From Sciscionella sediminilitoris (GTDB lineage: Bacteria; Actinomycetota; Actinomycetes; Mycobacteriales; Pseudonocardiaceae), in NCBI RefSeq assembly GCF_000737195.2, contig NZ_JALM01000073.1, forward strand, positions 25,926 to 89,925: a DNA stretch of 64,000 nt. The letters are read 5' to 3'. Made by a program: the position numbers and the translations under genes. Shown here piece after piece: positions 42,611-52,565 of the stretch; position 1 is the stretch's first letter; each line of letters opens with the position of its first letter. The notes beneath the pieces are model-generated. The model saw only the letters and a program-made list of their open reading frames with translations, searched no databases and was not told where the DNA came from.

Positions 42611-43405
42611 TCATTCCTTCCATGGATAGTTTTCCTGCATCCAGGTCTGCCAGCGGGCAGCCTGGTCGTCGGTGATCTGCCGGGCCCGCGGACCGAAGAG
42701 GGTCGCGGAGAATCCCACCGCCTGGGCGATCCCGCCGATGCCCAGGCTTGCGATCCCCGGTGCCGGGCTGTCCAGCAGCAGCATCGCGGTCCGGTGCCAT
42801 TTCCCGTCCAGCACGCGCTCCACGGTCCCGCCGAGCGGGGGAAGCCCGTCCCGGGTGGCCAGCCGCGCACCCGGTTCCACCACGCCGAAACCCAGTGCCG
42901 AGGTGAACCCTGACCAGGCGGATTCCCAGTCACCGCCCGCCATTCCGTAGCCGTGCAGCCAGGTTCCCTGCCGACCACGGAAGTGCGCGAGATACAGCCG
43001 CAGGAACTCCAGTGCGCGGGTCATGCCCTCGGTCATGCCCTCGATCTCCTCGTCCCAGCCGTCCTCGGGATCGCCGAATCCGCTCATCACCATGCGCACC
43101 ACGGAACTGCCGCCGTCCCGCGCGGCTACGATCCATTCGGTGGCCAGGGTGGCCGGGGGGATGGACTCGGTGTGCGGGCGCCATTGCGCGCGCTGGGCGA
43201 ACCGGTGCGGACGGTCGTACTCGGTGATCACCCCGGAACCGGAGGGGCCGAAGCCCATCGTCCAGCTGTACTCACCACCCGCGCGCTCCTCCAGTTCGGT
43301 GGGATGCATCCAGGAACTGATCCCCGGGCCGGTCGCGATCGCCTCCCACACCTGTTCCGGGCTCGCGGGTACCTCCACGGACAGATCGATGCGCTTCTCA
43401 TTCAC
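42611..43405 (-). CDS. SRPBCC-domain (AHSA1-type) protein
   Basis: A 264-residue protein. The N-terminal half is an AHSA1-like SRPBCC domain (IDLSVEVPASPEQVWEAIATGPGISSWMHP, residues 5-34). The C-terminal 110 residues form a second, less recognisable half beginning GYGMAGGDWESAWSGF. The start is taken as GTG 43405, which precedes the first conserved strand and overlaps the ArsR stop by 8 bp. ArsR-SRPBCC pairs are widespread in actinomycetes. The SRPBCC partner is usually assumed to bind a hydrophobic ligand, but no reaction is known. Confidence 0.75.
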   Translation of the reverse strand: MNEKRIDLSVEVPASPEQVWEAIATGPGISSWMHPTELEERAGGEYSWTMGFGPSGSGVITEYDRPHRFAQRAQWRPHTESIPPATLATEWIVAARDGGSSVVRMVMSGFGDPEDGWDEEIEGMTEGMTRALEFLRLYLAHFRGRQGTWLHGYGMAGGDWESAWSGFTSALGFGVVEPGARLATRDGLPPLGGTVERVLDGKWHRTAMLLLDSPAPGIASLGIGGIAQAVGFSATLFGPRARQITDDQAARWQTWMQENYPWKE

Positions 43406-43997
43406 GGTCTTCTCCAGCGTCTTTGGGAATGGGGTGGGCACCGACGACCAGGCGATAGGCGCGGGCGGGCGGCGCGGATTCGTCGTGATAGCGGGCGACG
43501 AGCTCGGTGACGCGCTGCGCGAGCTCCTCGGCGAAGGCGGTGCGCTCGGCGGGCGAGGCGAACCGCAGCTCGGTGTCGATGGACAGGGTGGCCACCCGCT
43601 TCTGCTCCGCATCGGCACGCCGGACCAGCCCGCCGACCTCACGCACCACCCGGGCGGCGAGCGCGATCAGGTACCGCGCGGAGAGCCGGTCGGTCGAACG
43701 GGAGGGATCCGCGGCCGCGGCCCCGAACGCGCCGGGGGAGACCACATAGGAGGCGGCACTGGCCACGAGCATCCGCTCGTTGAGCCCGCCCCAGCGCCGG
43801 GTACTCACCTCGTGCACCAGGCCGTGCGCCTCGAGCGTGCGCAGGTGGTAGTTCACCTTCTGCCTGGTCAGCCCGACCCGTTCGGCCAGTGTTGCCGCCG
43901 AGGCCGGTTCGGCGAGCGCGGCGAGCAAGCTGGTCCGGATCGGGTCGAGCGCAGTGGCCGCCGCGCCCGCTTCCTCGATGACATCCACCTCGTGCAT
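43398..43997 (-). CDS. ArsR-family transcriptional regulator
   Basis: A 199-residue protein whose helix-turn-helix is LAALAEPASAATLAERVGLTRQKVNYHLRTLEAHGLVHE (about 24-62), typical ArsR/DUF5937-like, followed by a helical C-terminal domain. No metal-binding Cys cluster is visible, so a metal sensor is unlikely. ATG 43997 lies just downstream of a readable promoter/operator. The -10 element ends 7 bp before the ATG, so the mRNA is probably leaderless. It is co-transcribed with the SRPBCC and SnoaL-like genes and presumably represses its own operon. Confidence 0.85.
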   Translation of the reverse strand: MHEVDVIEEAGAAATALDPIRTSLLAALAEPASAATLAERVGLTRQKVNYHLRTLEAHGLVHEVSTRRWGGLNERMLVASAASYVVSPGAFGAAAADPSRSTDRLSARYLIALAARVVREVGGLVRRADAEQKRVATLSIDTELRFASPAERTAFAEELAQRVTELVARYHDESAPPARAYRLVVGAHPIPKDAGEDRE

Positions 43998-44004
43998 GCC
44001 AGGC

Positions 44005-44034
44005 AGTAAACTCTTGACAAAAAAATTTGTCAAG
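44005..44034 (-). promoter_or_regulatory. arsR promoter overlapping an inverted-repeat operator
   Basis: CTTGACAAA-AAAA-TTTGTCAAG (44013-44034) is a perfect 9-bp inverted repeat around AAAA. Read on the minus strand it contains the -35 TTGACA (44033-44028). Seventeen bp further is TTTACT (44010-44005) as -10. The operator thus covers the -35 region and spacer of the ArsR operon. It is also 45 bp upstream of the divergent epimerase gene. Confidence 0.75.
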
Positions 44035-44078
44035 CGCCGAAGGCGGCGCCGGAAGACTCGCCAGTAACGTTGTCCGCC

Positions 44079-44993
44079 ATGAGTGGTCGTGTTCTTGTCA
44101 CCGGTGGGTGCGGGTTCATCGGGCGCGCCGTGGTCGCCGCGCTGCGTGCCTCCGGGACCCCGGTCACCGTCGTCGACCGGGAGCCGTGGCTGGGTTCCTC
44201 GGATGTGGACAGCGTGCAGGGCGAGCTCGCCGAGGCCGAGGTGCGCGAGCGGGCGCTGACCGAGGACGTGGACGCCGTGGTGCACCTGGCCGCGGTGACC
44301 TCGGTGCTGAAGTCCAAAGAGGACCCGGTGCACACCTACGAGCAGAACGTCGCCATCACCCAGGGCCTGCTCGAGCTGGCCAGACAGCGGGGAACGCGAC
44401 GGTTCGTGCTCGCCTCGACCAATGCCGTGGTCGGCGATGTCGGCACCAGCACGATCACCACGGACCGGCCGCTCGCCCCGCTGACGCCGTACGGGGCGAC
44501 CAAGGCCGCCTGCGAGATGCTGCTGTCCGGGTACTACGGCGCCTACGGCCTTTCCACCTGCGCGCTGCGCTTCACCAATGTGTACGGGCACGGCATGTCG
44601 CACAAGGACAGCTTCGTGCCGCGGATGATGCGGGCCGCGCTCTCCGGCGAGGGAGTGCGGATCTACGGCGACGGCAAGCAGAGTCGCGATCTGGTGCACA
44701 TCGACGACGTCGCCCGCGCCGTGCTGCTGGCGATCGACAGCGAGCACACCGGTCCGGCGATCGTGGGCGCCGGGCACTCCGTCTCGGTACTCGAACTCGT
44801 GGCGGCGGTACGCTCGGTCACCGGACGCCCCCTGCCCGCCGAGCACATCGAGGCGCCGAAGGGCGAGATGCCCGCGGTGGTCGTGGACGTGTCCGCGAGC
44901 GCGGAGCGCATCGGGTTCACCCCGAACGTGGCGCTGCACGAAGGGCTCACCGACACCTGGAAATACTTCCAAGAGACCTGGGACGAGGCATGA
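44079..44993 (+). CDS. NAD-dependent sugar epimerase/dehydratase (GalE-like)
   Basis: A 304-residue extended SDR. NAD motif: VLVTGGCGFIGRAVV (residues 5-19). The catalytic PYGATKAACE contains Tyr and Lys of YxxxK, and ASTNAVVGD carries the catalytic Ser/Thr. GDGKQSRDLVHIDDVARAV is the typical nucleotide-sugar binding region. It acts on an NDP-sugar, probably epimerising C4 (GalE-like) or forming an intermediate for the surface glycan made by neighbouring genes. TTG 44070 could add three residues. Its stop overlaps the GT2 start (ATGA). Confidence 0.82.
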   Translation: MSGRVLVTGGCGFIGRAVVAALRASGTPVTVVDREPWLGSSDVDSVQGELAEAEVRERALTEDVDAVVHLAAVTSVLKSKEDPVHTYEQNVAITQGLLELARQRGTRRFVLASTNAVVGDVGTSTITTDRPLAPLTPYGATKAACEMLLSGYYGAYGLSTCALRFTNVYGHGMSHKDSFVPRMMRAALSGEGVRIYGDGKQSRDLVHIDDVARAVLLAIDSEHTGPAIVGAGHSVSVLELVAAVRSVTGRPLPAEHIEAPKGEMPAVVVDVSASAERIGFTPNVALHEGLTDTWKYFQETWDEA

Positions 44994-45844
44994 ACGGAAA
45001 GCTGGCGCCGTATCCGGACCCGGTCGACGCGGCCGCGGTCGCTTCCTTCGACAAGCGCTACCCGGACGCCGAGCTCGCCGAGGTCACCGTGGTGATCGCG
45101 GCCTACAACGAGGCAGGCGGGATCGGGCCGGTGCTCGACGCGATGCCCCGGGAATGCCTCGGCATGCCCGTCGAGGTGCTCGTGGTCGTGGACGGCTGCA
45201 GCGATGACACGGCCGATATCGCCGAGAAACACGGAGCGTACACCTGCGTCGCCGAACGCAATCGGGGCCAGGGGGCCGCGCTGCGGCTCGGTTACCAGGT
45301 CGCGGCGGCTCGTGGCGCGCGGTACGTGGTGACCACCGACGCGGACGGGCAGTACGACAACGACGAGCTGCCGATGCTGCTACGCCCACTGGTGGACGAC
45401 CGGGCCGATTTCGTCAGCGGTTCCCGGCGGCTGGGTCACGAGGAGGCCGCGGACAACGTGCGCTGGCTGGGCACCCGGGTGTTCGCCGGGCTGGCCTCGC
45501 TGCTGACGCTGCGCCGGATCAGCGACACCTCGTTCGGATTCCGGGCGATGCGCGCCGAGCTGGCCGCCTCGGTGACCCTGACCGAACCGCAGTACCAGTC
45601 CTCCGAGCTGCTGCTCGGCGTGCTGGCCCGGGGTGCCCGGCTGTGCGAGCTGCCCATGACGATGCGGCTGCGTTCGGCCGGTTCCACGAAGAAGGGCGGC
45701 AGCCTGTACTACGGCGCGAACTACGCCCGGGTCATGACGGGGACGTGGTTGCGGGAGTTCGTTCTTCGCCGGCCGTCCCGGTTCGCCCGGGCTCGGCGGG
45801 ACGCTGCGCAGCGGCGCGGAACACGAGCCGATCGAGCAGCGTGA
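44990..45844 (+). CDS. Family 2 glycosyltransferase (polyprenyl-phosphate sugar transferase type)
   Basis: A 284-residue GT-A enzyme: VTVVIAAYNEAGGIGPVLDAMP at the start, VVVDGCSDDTADIAEKHG, NRGQGAALRLGYQVAAARG, and the metal-binding TTDADGQYDNDEL with the DxD motif. No membrane helix follows, as in dolichyl-phosphate-mannose-synthase-like enzymes that work with a separate GtrA-type protein, which is indeed next door. It would load a sugar on a polyprenyl phosphate at the inner membrane face. The 3' end overlaps the convergent gtrA gene by 113 bp; the Arg-rich last 30 residues fall in the overlap. Confidence 0.85.
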   Translation: MNGKLAPYPDPVDAAAVASFDKRYPDAELAEVTVVIAAYNEAGGIGPVLDAMPRECLGMPVEVLVVVDGCSDDTADIAEKHGAYTCVAERNRGQGAALRLGYQVAAARGARYVVTTDADGQYDNDELPMLLRPLVDDRADFVSGSRRLGHEEAADNVRWLGTRVFAGLASLLTLRRISDTSFGFRAMRAELAASVTLTEPQYQSSELLLGVLARGARLCELPMTMRLRSAGSTKKGGSLYYGANYARVMTGTWLREFVLRRPSRFARARRDAAQRRGTRADRAA

Positions 45845-46271
45845 ACTTCAGCACGAACATCAGCGCGTAACTGCCCACGAACGCGCCGTCGAGCACCACG
45901 ATCCGCCAGAACTCGCTCATCGCGAGTGGCTGCAGCAGATGATCGGTGAGTGTGGTCAGCCCGGTGGAGAGCAGCCCGGTGGTGGCCACGACCAGCACGT
46001 AGGGCAGCGTCTCGGTGCGGAAATGCGGTTTGCGATCGCGTCCCCACGCCCAGCGACGGCTGATGAAGTAGTTCGGGATGGCGCCCGCGAGGAACGCAAG
46101 AAAGCTCGCGAGGGTGCTGTCCGCGTGTCCGGTGAGCAGGCCGAGCAGCGCGATCTGCGAGAGCACGGTCCCACAAACCGCCGTGACCAGCGCTTTCGAG
46201 AAACGCTTGAGCACGCTCAGGCGTTTCTCGCCCACCCGTGCGCGCACCCGTTCGGAGATCACCACAGCATT
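45732..46271 (-). CDS. GtrA-like membrane protein
   Basis: A 179-residue protein with four hydrophobic helices. The GtrA pattern is recognisable: KRFSKALVTAVCGTVLSQIALLGLL, then FLAFLAGAIPNYFISRRWAWG with the conserved NYFISRRWAWG-type motif, and a final helix before LLDRLVFR. GtrA proteins are thought to flip or position polyprenyl-phosphate sugars. Met 46271 is preferred to 46295. The C-terminal 37 residues lie in the antisense overlap with the GT2 gene and are low-complexity. Confidence 0.82.
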   Translation of the reverse strand, partial: NAVVISERVRARVGEKRLSVLKRFSKALVTAVCGTVLSQIALLGLLTGHADSTLASFLAFLAGAIPNYFISRRWAWGRDRKPHFRTETLPYVLVVATTGLLSTGLTTLTDHLLQPLAMSEFWRIVVLDGAFVGSYALMFVLKFTLLDRLVFRAAAQRPAEPGRTGTAGEERTPATTSPS

Positions 46272-46370
46272 CATTCTCCAGCAGGGTGGCCGCACGGCCC
46301 GGAGCGCCCCGCAGTTCTGTCAAAACTCTCAGGGTCAACCCCGTCTGATATTTGAGAGTGTGTCCGTTAG

Positions 46371-47558
<1,188 letters not shown>

Positions 47559-47574
47559 ACCCTTTCGGATACGC

Positions 47575-47609
47575 ACAAGCGCCCCCGGATCCGCTCCGGG
47601 GGCGCTTGT
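47575..47609. terminator. Strong bidirectional hairpin
   Basis: ACAAGCGCCCCCGGA (47575-47589) and TCCGGGGGCGCTTGT (47595-47609) form a perfect 15-bp stem with a 5-base loop. It lies between the convergent stops at 47558 and 47618, so it can end both transcripts. Confidence 0.85.
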
Positions 47610-47617
47610 CGTGTGAG

Positions 47618-50092
47618 TCAGCGCTTGACGAGCAGCACGTCGCTCGGTTCCGTGGAGAGGCCGAGCTCCACATCCGCGGTGATCCTGTGGGTCTTCGGAT
47701 CGATCGCGGTGACCGTGCTCGAGGCGTTGGTGGTCAGCCAGATCTGCTCGGCGCTCGCGGTGATCCCGGTCGGGATGTGTTTCACCGTGATCGTGGCGGT
47801 GACCTTGTGCGAACCGGTGTCGATCACCGAAACCGTGTCGTCATTGGCATTGGTGACATAGGCGGTGCTCCCGTCCGGGCTCAGCGCCACCCGCCACGGT
47901 GTCTCGCCGACCCGGACCGTGGCGCGCACCTCGTCGGTCTTGGTGTCCAGCACCGAAACCGTGTTCTGCCAGGTGTTGACCACATAGACTGAGCCGCCGT
48001 CCGGATGCACGGCGACGCCGGCCGCGCGGGCCTGCCCGGCGTGCCGCGCCCGCACCTTCCCGGTACCAGTGTCCACAATGGCCAGACCGTCGAAACAGGT
48101 GACGTACAGGGACTTCTGCGCCGGATCGAGTGCGAGCGCGTGCGGGGAGAGCCCGACATCGAGGGTCTTGGTGACCTTGTCCGAGCCGGTGTCGATCACC
48201 GAGACGGTGCGCAGCCCGCCGGGGCCGGTGTCCGGGCCGGTGTTGGCCACATAGGCGTGCTTCAGCTTGTCCGCGACCACGATCCCGTGCGGGTACAGGC
48301 CGACGGTGATGCTTCCGGTGATCTTGTTGTGCTTGGTGTCCACGATGGACACGTCACTGGTTCCGGAATTGGTCACGTACAGCTTGTTCTTGCCCGCCTC
48401 GGCCAGCGCGTAGGGATTGGTGCCCGCGTCGATCCCGCCGCCGTCCAGCTTCCCGGAATCGGTGTCGATGACCGAGATCGAGTTGTTCACGATCCCGGTG
48501 ACATAGGCGGCGTTGTAGGCGCTGGCCGGTTTTGCCTTCGCCGCGGCGAGAATGCCCGGGAAGCCTTTCTCCCCGAGCCCGTCCGGGAAATCCGCGCGGT
48601 GTGTCGTCGCGGACTCCACGAGCCTGCTCACCGTGTTCCGCGAGCCGAGCGCGGTGCTCTCGGCCGCTTGCCGCGGTTTCGGCGCCGGACCGTGTTCCTG
48701 GTGCGGTGGTTTCTGGTGTTTGCCGGGGATGGGCGCGTCCGGAAGGGTGGCCACATCGTGCTCGGCCTCCCAGAGCGCCTTCTTGGTCTCCGGCAACGGC
48801 GGGAACGGCCGGTTCGAATCGGCGCCGAGCGCGGATGTCAGGTCGCCGAAGGTCTTGCGGCGCCACGCGCTGATGTTCGGCTCGCGCACCCCGGTGATCC
48901 GTTCGAGGAAGCGCAGCACCGAGGTGTGGTCGAAGCGTTCCCGTGCCACGAATCCGCCGAGGGTCCAGGGGGAGACGATGAAGCAGGGCACCCGGATCCC
49001 GGCGCCGATCGGCTGCCCGTCGACGAATTCGTCCGGGGTGCCCTTCGGCGGGCTCGGCGGGATCACATGGTCGAACAGGCCGTCGTTCTCGTCGTAGTTG
49101 ACGATGAACACGGTCTTGTTCCACACATCCGGGTTCGCCGCGACCGCGTCCAGCTGGCGGGCGAGGAAATCCGCCCCGGATGCGGGCATGTAGTCCGGGT
49201 GCTCACACTGCGGGGAGGTGGGCACGATCCAGGAAACCGTCGGCAGCCGGTCGTTTTTCGCGTCCTCGGCGAACCGGTCGGCGGGCGAGATGGTCAGCCC
49301 GTGCTTGTGCAGCGCGGAACCGGGCTTCGCGTCCTGGTAGGCGGCGAAGAATTCGAGCGGGTTGCAGCCGTAGTCGTCCTCCTCCTGGTACACGTGCCAG
49401 GAGATACCGTTCTCGGTGAGCCGTTCCGGGTAGGTTTTCCAGCTGTAGGGCTCTTTCACCACATTGCTGGTGATCGGCCCGCCCCCGGTGCCGTTCGGGT
49501 CGATCATCCCGGTCCAGTGGTAGAGCCGGTTCGGCCAGGTCGGCCCGAGCAGCGAGCAGAAGTAGGCATCGCAGAGGGTGAACGACTGTGCGAGCGCGAA
49601 ATGGAACGGGATGTCCTGCTTGGTGTAGTAGCCCATGGTGTACGGGCCGACCTTGTCCCCATCGGCTTTCCGGTGCGCGGGAAGCCAGTTGTCCATCTTG
49701 CCGTGGTTCCACGCCTCGTGCTGCACCGCCCAGGCGTGCCCGGTGGAGGGAACCGCCTGTGCGTTGGTCTTCTTGGTGTCCAGGTGGAAGGGCAGCAGAT
49801 AACCGGCCGGGTTCTTCTTGTCCGGCTGATACAGGATCGAGCGCCCGTTGGGCAGTTTCGCCATGTCCGGGTCGTCGAATCCGCGCACCCCGGGCATGGT
49901 GCCGAAGTAGTGGTCGAAGGAGCGGTTCTCCTGCATCAGGATCACCACATGCTTGATATCGCTGAGCGGGCCGGGTTTCGGTGCGGCGGCCACCGCGCGG
50001 GCCAGGTTCGGCGGCAGGAAGCTGGCTACCGAGGCGGCGCCGAGCGCACCACCGGCGGAGGCGAGGAGTTTGCGGCGGGACAGTTCGGGCAT
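47618..50092 (-). CDS. Secreted phospholipase C/phosphoesterase fused to a YVTN beta-propeller
   Basis: An 824-residue protein. Residues 1-35 are a twin-arginine signal (LSRRKLLASAGGALGAASVAS). Residues about 40-430 are an alkaline-phosphatase-fold phosphoesterase of the PlcC/AcpA type (HVVILMQENRSFDHYFGTMPGV, GPTWPNRLYHWTG, SWHVYQEEDDYG, NYDENDGLFDHV). A Pro/His-rich linker (about 480-505) follows. Residues about 530-824 are six or more YVTN/NHL-type repeats (YVTNSGTSDVSIVDTKHNKI, YVVNTWQNTVSVLDTKT, YVTNANDDTVSVIDTGS). The enzyme half cleaves phospholipid head groups or phosphomonoesters; the propeller may bind a surface ligand (inference). Met 50092 directly precedes the signal. Confidence 0.85.
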   Translation of the reverse strand: MPELSRRKLLASAGGALGAASVASFLPPNLARAVAAAPKPGPLSDIKHVVILMQENRSFDHYFGTMPGVRGFDDPDMAKLPNGRSILYQPDKKNPAGYLLPFHLDTKKTNAQAVPSTGHAWAVQHEAWNHGKMDNWLPAHRKADGDKVGPYTMGYYTKQDIPFHFALAQSFTLCDAYFCSLLGPTWPNRLYHWTGMIDPNGTGGGPITSNVVKEPYSWKTYPERLTENGISWHVYQEEDDYGCNPLEFFAAYQDAKPGSALHKHGLTISPADRFAEDAKNDRLPTVSWIVPTSPQCEHPDYMPASGADFLARQLDAVAANPDVWNKTVFIVNYDENDGLFDHVIPPSPPKGTPDEFVDGQPIGAGIRVPCFIVSPWTLGGFVARERFDHTSVLRFLERITGVREPNISAWRRKTFGDLTSALGADSNRPFPPLPETKKALWEAEHDVATLPDAPIPGKHQKPPHQEHGPAPKPRQAAESTALGSRNTVSRLVESATTHRADFPDGLGEKGFPGILAAAKAKPASAYNAAYVTGIVNNSISVIDTDSGKLDGGGIDAGTNPYALAEAGKNKLYVTNSGTSDVSIVDTKHNKITGSITVGLYPHGIVVADKLKHAYVANTGPDTGPGGLRTVSVIDTGSDKVTKTLDVGLSPHALALDPAQKSLYVTCFDGLAIVDTGTGKVRARHAGQARAAGVAVHPDGGSVYVVNTWQNTVSVLDTKTDEVRATVRVGETPWRVALSPDGSTAYVTNANDDTVSVIDTGSHKVTATITVKHIPTGITASAEQIWLTTNASSTVTAIDPKTHRITADVELGLSTEPSDVLLVKR

Positions 50093-50117
50093 CGGGAGAA
50101 ACTCCTTGTTCTCGCTT

Positions 50118-51272
50118 CTATTGTTGGCTCGCCGCGACCTGCTCGGCGAGTGCCTTGGTGACCGGGATCTTCCAGTCGAGCGGATACTCGTACAGCCAGT
50201 GCTGCTTGTCCGCCGGATCCCGGCGCTGCCGGTCCGGATCCCGCGAGGCGCCGACCGAACCGCCTTGCACGATCCGGTTCGCTCGCGCCCTGCGCAGCCG
50301 TTCGTAGCCGGGGAAGGCGTCCGCGGGCAGATCACGCAGGCATTTGGCGAACATCACCGCGTCCTCGACGGCCAGCGAGGCGCCCTGAGCGGCCGCGGGG
50401 GAGGTGGCGTGTGCGGCATCGCCGACGAGCATCGTGTCCCCGCCCGCGTGCCAGTTCGGCAGATCGTGCATGTCCCAGGTGTTGTTCGCCGCGATCACCG
50501 TGCTCGCGCGCACGAACCGGCCCAGATCGCCCGCGTGCTCGGTCAGCGCCGCGAGCACGTAGTTCTCCAGTCCCTCGGTGAGGGCGGGGCGCTCGCCGCA
50601 CTTGTCCCGCACCCGGCAGAACCACCAGGAACCGCCGTCCGGGATGCCCGCGTGCCCGAAGGTGGTGCGCGGCCCGGAGTACATGCTCAGCTCGTGGCAC
50701 GCGCTCGGTTCGCTGCTGGTGCCGTAGACCACCCGTTCCCCGGTGTACCGCGCGGCCGGGGCCCGCTCGTCGACGAACCGCCGCACGCGCGAATGTGCCC
50801 CGTCCGCGCCGATCAGCAGTTCCGTATCGACGCGGGCACCGTCGGTGAACCTCAGGCGCGGTTTCCCGGCCGCGCGCTCGACCGAAGCGAGCTCTCTGTC
50901 GTGCAGCACCGGGATCCCGAGGTCGAGCACCGCATCGTGCAGTGTCCGGTTCAGCGTGCCGCGCAGCAGGTAGCGGAATCCGGGAAGCGGTGGATGCCGC
51001 TGTCCCATGGGCAGTTCGGCCCGCTGTGCCCCGTCCGCGCCGAAGGCCCGCACGGTGTGCAGTTCCGGGCTCGCCGCCTCGATCCGGTCGCGGACGCCGA
51101 GCTGATCGAGTGCGTGCATCCCGTTCGGCCAGAGCGTCATCAGCGCCCCGCCGGTTTCGACCGTTTCACGCGGATAGGACTCGTATATCCGGGTTGGCAT
51201 ACCGAGCTTGTGCAGGGCCAATGCCATGGCTGTTCCGGCGATACCGCCCCCGATGATCGCCGCTTCGGTCAT
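50118..51272 (-). CDS. FAD-dependent monooxygenase (PHBH fold)
   Basis: A 384-residue flavoprotein hydroxylase: AAIIGGGIAGTAMALALHKLG at the N-terminus, ELLIGADGAHSRVRRFV in the middle and DTMLVGDAAHATSPAAAQGASLAVEDAV as FAD-ribityl motif. It is followed on the same strand, 25 bp on, by the phospholipase gene; co-transcription is possible but a functional link is not obvious. It is divergent from cobL. The substrate is unknown, probably an aromatic or polyketide-like compound. Confidence 0.82.
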   Translation of the reverse strand: MTEAAIIGGGIAGTAMALALHKLGMPTRIYESYPRETVETGGALMTLWPNGMHALDQLGVRDRIEAASPELHTVRAFGADGAQRAELPMGQRHPPLPGFRYLLRGTLNRTLHDAVLDLGIPVLHDRELASVERAAGKPRLRFTDGARVDTELLIGADGAHSRVRRFVDERAPAARYTGERVVYGTSSEPSACHELSMYSGPRTTFGHAGIPDGGSWWFCRVRDKCGERPALTEGLENYVLAALTEHAGDLGRFVRASTVIAANNTWDMHDLPNWHAGGDTMLVGDAAHATSPAAAQGASLAVEDAVMFAKCLRDLPADAFPGYERLRRARANRIVQGGSVGASRDPDRQRRDPADKQHWLYEYPLDWKIPVTKALAEQVAASQQ

Positions 51273-51353
51273 GCGCTGGAGCCTACCGAGGTGGGCAACC
51301 CATACCATGACTATCGGCCGAACAGAGTGGCAACAGTGAGGGACGAGCGCAGC

Positions 51354-52565
51354 GTGCATGATTCGCAACCGGTGACGGTGGTCGGGATCGGCGCGGATGG
51401 CTGGTCCGGGCTGGCCCCCGCGAGCGCCGAGGCGATCCGCGCGGCCGGCGTGGTGCTGGGCGGCGAACGTCAACTCGGGTTGCTCCCCGCTGAGGTGCGC
51501 GCCAGGCGGGTGGCCTGGCCCTCTCCGCTGCTGCCCGCGCTGCCCGGACTGCTGCGCGAGCACGCCGGATCCGGACTGTGCGTGCTGGCCAGTGGGGACC
51601 CGATGTGGTACGGCATCGGGGTCCGGGTGATCGAGGCCCTCGGCACCGAACGGGTGCGCGTGTACCCGCATCCCTCGGCGGCCTCGCTCGCCTGCGCCCG
51701 GCTCGGCTGGGCTGTCCAGGATGTGGACTGCTACAGCACCCTGGCCCGCTCGGAGTTCGCGCTGCTCGCCGGGCTGGCTCCAGGGCGGCGGCTGCTGGTG
51801 CTGTGCGCGGATGGGCGCGCACCGGCCAGGATCGCGGCGCTGCTGGATTCCCACGGTTACGGGGAAAGCACGCTGACCGCGCTGGAGAACCTCGGCGCGC
51901 CAACCGAATCGAGTACCCGCGCCCGGGCAAGGGACTGGTCGGGGAACACCGGATCCCTGGTCACCCTCGCCATCGAATGTTCTGCCGGGCCCGCGCACTC
52001 GCGCGCACCCGGCCTGCCCGATTCCGTCTACGACAGCGATGGGCAGCTCACCAAACGCCATGTGCGCGCGATCACCGTTTCCTCGCTCGCCCCGCTGCCC
52101 GGGGAACTGCTCTGGGATGTCGGCGCGGGAGCGGGCAGCATCGCCATCGAATGGGCGCGTACCCATCCGTCCTGCCGGGCCATCGCGATCGAACGGGATC
52201 CGGAGAGGGCCGACCGCGCCGAGCGCAACGCGGCGAGCCTCGGGGTGCCCGGGGTGGACGTGGTGCGCGGTGCGGCACCGGAGGCGCTGGCGGGACTGTC
52301 CACTCCGGACGCGGTGTTCATCGGCGGCGGGCTGACCGCGCCCGGTCTGCTGGAGGGCTGTTTCGCCGCGCTCGGCGCAGGCGGGCGGCTGGTGGCGAAC
52401 GCGGTCACCATGGAATCCGAGCAGCTGCTGCTCGGCTGGCATGCGAAACACGGTGGGGACCTGACCAAGATCGAGATCGCGCGACCGGCCGCGGTGGGCG
52501 GATTCTCCGCCTGGCGGCCGGCGCTTCCCGTTACCCAGTTGGTTGTACGCAAGGAGGAGCAGTGA
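51354..52565 (+). CDS. cobL: Precorrin-6Y C5,15-methyltransferase (decarboxylating) CobL
   Basis: A two-domain enzyme of 403 residues. The N-terminal half is the CbiE tetrapyrrole methylase domain (VTVVGIGADGWSGLAP; CVLASGDPMWYGIG; YPHPSAASLACARLGW). The C-terminal half is the CbiT Rossmann methyltransferase (ITVSSLAPLPGELLWDVGAG, then GSIAIEWAR; IGGGLTAPGLLEGCFAALG). It methylates C5 and C15 of precorrin-6B and decarboxylates the C12 acetate. GTG 51354 is preferred since AGGGA lies 10 bases upstream; GTG 51327 and 51336 are in frame. The stop overlaps cobM by 4 bp (GTGA). Confidence 0.9.
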   Translation: MHDSQPVTVVGIGADGWSGLAPASAEAIRAAGVVLGGERQLGLLPAEVRARRVAWPSPLLPALPGLLREHAGSGLCVLASGDPMWYGIGVRVIEALGTERVRVYPHPSAASLACARLGWAVQDVDCYSTLARSEFALLAGLAPGRRLLVLCADGRAPARIAALLDSHGYGESTLTALENLGAPTESSTRARARDWSGNTGSLVTLAIECSAGPAHSRAPGLPDSVYDSDGQLTKRHVRAITVSSLAPLPGELLWDVGAGAGSIAIEWARTHPSCRAIAIERDPERADRAERNAASLGVPGVDVVRGAAPEALAGLSTPDAVFIGGGLTAPGLLEGCFAALGAGGRLVANAVTMESEQLLLGWHAKHGGDLTKIEIARPAAVGGFSAWRPALPVTQLVVRKEEQ

